This document shows, piece by piece, positions 6,690-7,382 of a stretch of DNA of 7,382 nucleotides (positions are counted from its first letter, which is position 1; each line of letters starts with the position of its first letter). The translations under genes and the position numbers were made by a program. The notes beneath the pieces are model-generated. The model worked only from the letters and a program-made list of their open reading frames with translations. It was not told the origin of the DNA and made no database searches. Source of the DNA: JAZRUY01 sp045598845 (GTDB lineage: Bacteria > Verrucomicrobiota > Lentisphaeria > Victivallales > Victivallaceae); the NCBI GenBank assembly GCA_045598845.1, contig JAZRUY010000087.1, forward strand, positions 1-7,382, in the 5' to 3' direction.

Positions 6690-6710
6690 ATGGTACATCT
6701 ACTTAAATGT

Positions 6711-6848
6711 TTAGTTACGCTCCCCTAATTCACATTGGTTGTATCCTCCACAGCGCTCCCTCTCTTGACCGGTCTGCATCGGGCATCCGGCGACATAGGA
6801 CTTTTTGGCGGCCGACTTGGCGACCATTACGGGTTTACGATAAGCCAT
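6711..6848 (-). CDS. 45-residue Cys-containing peptide, possible RiPP-like precursor
   Basis: The ORF starts at ATG 6848 and ends with TAA at 6711-6713. The product has a basic, Ala/Lys-rich front (MAYRKPVMVAKSAAKKSYV), then AGCP (C22) and a short tail with two more Cys (RCGGYNQCELG; C33 and C39). The split into a charged leader-like part and a short Cys-bearing core resembles ribosomally made, modified peptides. No radical SAM or other modifying enzyme is in the window. VAGC looks like a lipobox, but no hydrophobic segment precedes it, so it is not a lipoprotein. The ribosome site is weak (AAGAG). The 75-bp triple-hairpin repeat ends 10 bp before the start codon, as it does before the 111-residue gene. 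The gene precedes the 249-residue gene by 80 nt. Confidence 0.6.
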   Translation of the reverse strand: MAYRKPVMVAKSAAKKSYVAGCPMQTGQERERCGGYNQCELGERN

Positions 6849-6858
6849 GACTGGCTCT

Positions 6859-6933
6859 TTTCCGAGGTGATTTCACCTCTGCTGGCGCGGAGATGCTCCG
6901 CGCGGTTTATTTTCCGCCGGGCGGCACCCCGCC
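6859..6933. repeat. Triple-hairpin repeat, copy A
   Basis: This 75-bp direct repeat matches copy B (7308-7382) at 74 of 75 bases. It holds three adjoining hairpins: GAGGTGA-TT-TCACCTC (6864-6879), GCGCGGAG-ATG-CTCCGCGC (6885-6903), and a third around GGCGG-CACC-CCGCC (6920-6933) that is extended by CCGGG/CCCGG to 6939. It lies between the stop of the 111-residue gene and the start of the 45-residue gene, 10 bp from the latter. It forms part of that gene's mRNA leader if transcription passes through. Confidence 0.9.
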
Positions 6934-6962
6934 ACCCGGAAAACGGACATGCAAAATCAAAA

Positions 6963-7298
6963 TCAATGCCGGTTGTTTTCAAGATGCCAGCGAATCAACC
7001 ACCGGATTGCGGCGGAAGTGGTACGGTGCATATATTCATTGTCGCGCTGTGCCGCTTCTTGATTTGAAGTCATGAAATCAAGAATTTCTTCCAGTGTATC
7101 ACGGTCCATTTCACCGTAACACCTCGTTTCACCGGCACCGCAGCAGCAATCATAAAGCCGATACCTAAGCGTTCCCGGACGAAGATCCTCCCAATACAGT
7201 GAATTCGCATAATTATTGGCGGTTGCAACGGAATAATTCTCCCCACACGGCTTACACTGTCCACACATCCAAATAAAAAAATCGTTACGAGTAGGCAT
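6963..7298 (-). CDS. Cys-rich small protein with a possible SAM-like helical fold
   Basis: A 111-residue protein, MPTRNDFFIWMCGQC... The start at 7298 is preferred over an upstream ATG at 7325 because AAAGGA stands 7 nt before it and the longer version would begin inside the 75-bp repeat. It has CGQCKPC (12-18) and CCC plus C60 in the middle, seven Cys in all, which suggests a metal site. The pattern FFIWM...NYSVATANNYANSL (7-34) and HRTTSAAIRWLIRWHLENN (91-109) resembles the N-terminal helical domain of tyrosine recombinases and related DNA-binding modules, here standing alone. That match is by eye and weak. It is flanked on both sides by the same repeat, suggesting a repeat-led gene array. 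Confidence 0.72.
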   Translation of the reverse strand: MPTRNDFFIWMCGQCKPCGENYSVATANNYANSLYWEDLRPGTLRYRLYDCCCGAGETRCYGEMDRDTLEEILDFMTSNQEAAQRDNEYMHRTTSAAIRWLIRWHLENNRH

Positions 7299-7307
7299 AT
7301 CTGTTCC

Positions 7308-7382
7308 TTTCCGAGGTGATTTCACCTCTGCTGGCGCGGAGATGCTCCGCGCGGTTTATTTTCCGCCGGGCGGCACCACGCC
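7308..7382. repeat. Triple-hairpin repeat, copy B (runs off the right edge)
   Basis: Same element as copy A in the same orientation, 449 bp away, with a single change (A7378 for C6929) that weakens the third hairpin. It ends 9 bp before the start of the 111-residue gene, directly abutting its ribosome site. The right boundary cannot be seen. Confidence 0.9.

Noticed and set aside
6642..6698. 18-codon ORF (MYHAIKLMAGDFSKKHNS) before the 249-residue gene
   Set aside because: Weak ribosome site, no supporting pattern, and such short frames are expected by chance; kept only as a remote leader-peptide possibility.
6711..6848. Lipoprotein reading of the 45-residue peptide because of VAGC
   Set aside because: No hydrophobic signal segment precedes the Cys; the front is basic and polar.
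6859..7382. Integron attC sites flanking gene cassettes
   Set aside because: The repeats flank small ORFs and form hairpins, but no GTTRRRY/RYYYAAC core pair is found at the element ends, and two copies 74/75 identical are unlike the usual divergent attC sites.

Overview
The window probably comes from a gut-type bacterium of mixed base composition. A member of the Lentisphaerota (Victivallis-like) or a related group is my tentative guess. It rests on a GC-rich core gene beside AT-richer accessory genes, an ATPase of the AAA_14/DUF4143 type, and abundant palindromic repeats. No rRNA, tRNA or marker gene is present to settle the taxonomy.

Left end (1-1700): a GC-rich, ordinary-looking region. 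The start of a secreted proline-rich protein reads leftward off the edge. Divergent from it is a NhaC-type Na+/H+ antiporter on the + strand, with a clear promoter overlapped by a 19-bp palindrome.

Middle (1700-3400): a minus-strand AAA_14/DUF4143 ATPase with three copies of a roughly 40-bp palindrome around it. Two copies bracket its promoter. The third lies beyond its 3' end and is joined to what looks like a relic of the 5' end of a second ATPase gene.

Right half (3400-7382): everything is on the minus strand and visibly less GC-rich. In transcription order it holds: a 75-bp triple-hairpin repeat; a 111-residue Cys-rich small protein; a second copy of the repeat; a 45-residue Cys-containing peptide; a 249-residue protein of unknown family; a SIR2-like NAD-binding protein that overlaps it by 4 nt; a possible 9-codon leader ORF with a strong ribosome site; a 72-residue small ORF; and a 126-residue exported protein that ends in a clear rho-independent terminator.

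How the genes may work together: the 249-residue protein and the SIR2-like protein look like a translationally coupled two-gene unit. By analogy with SIR2-effector systems it could be an anti-phage NADase module, but this is inference. The two hairpin-led small genes upstream may form a separate array that continues past the window edge. The antiporter is housekeeping ion transport and is not obviously linked to the rest.
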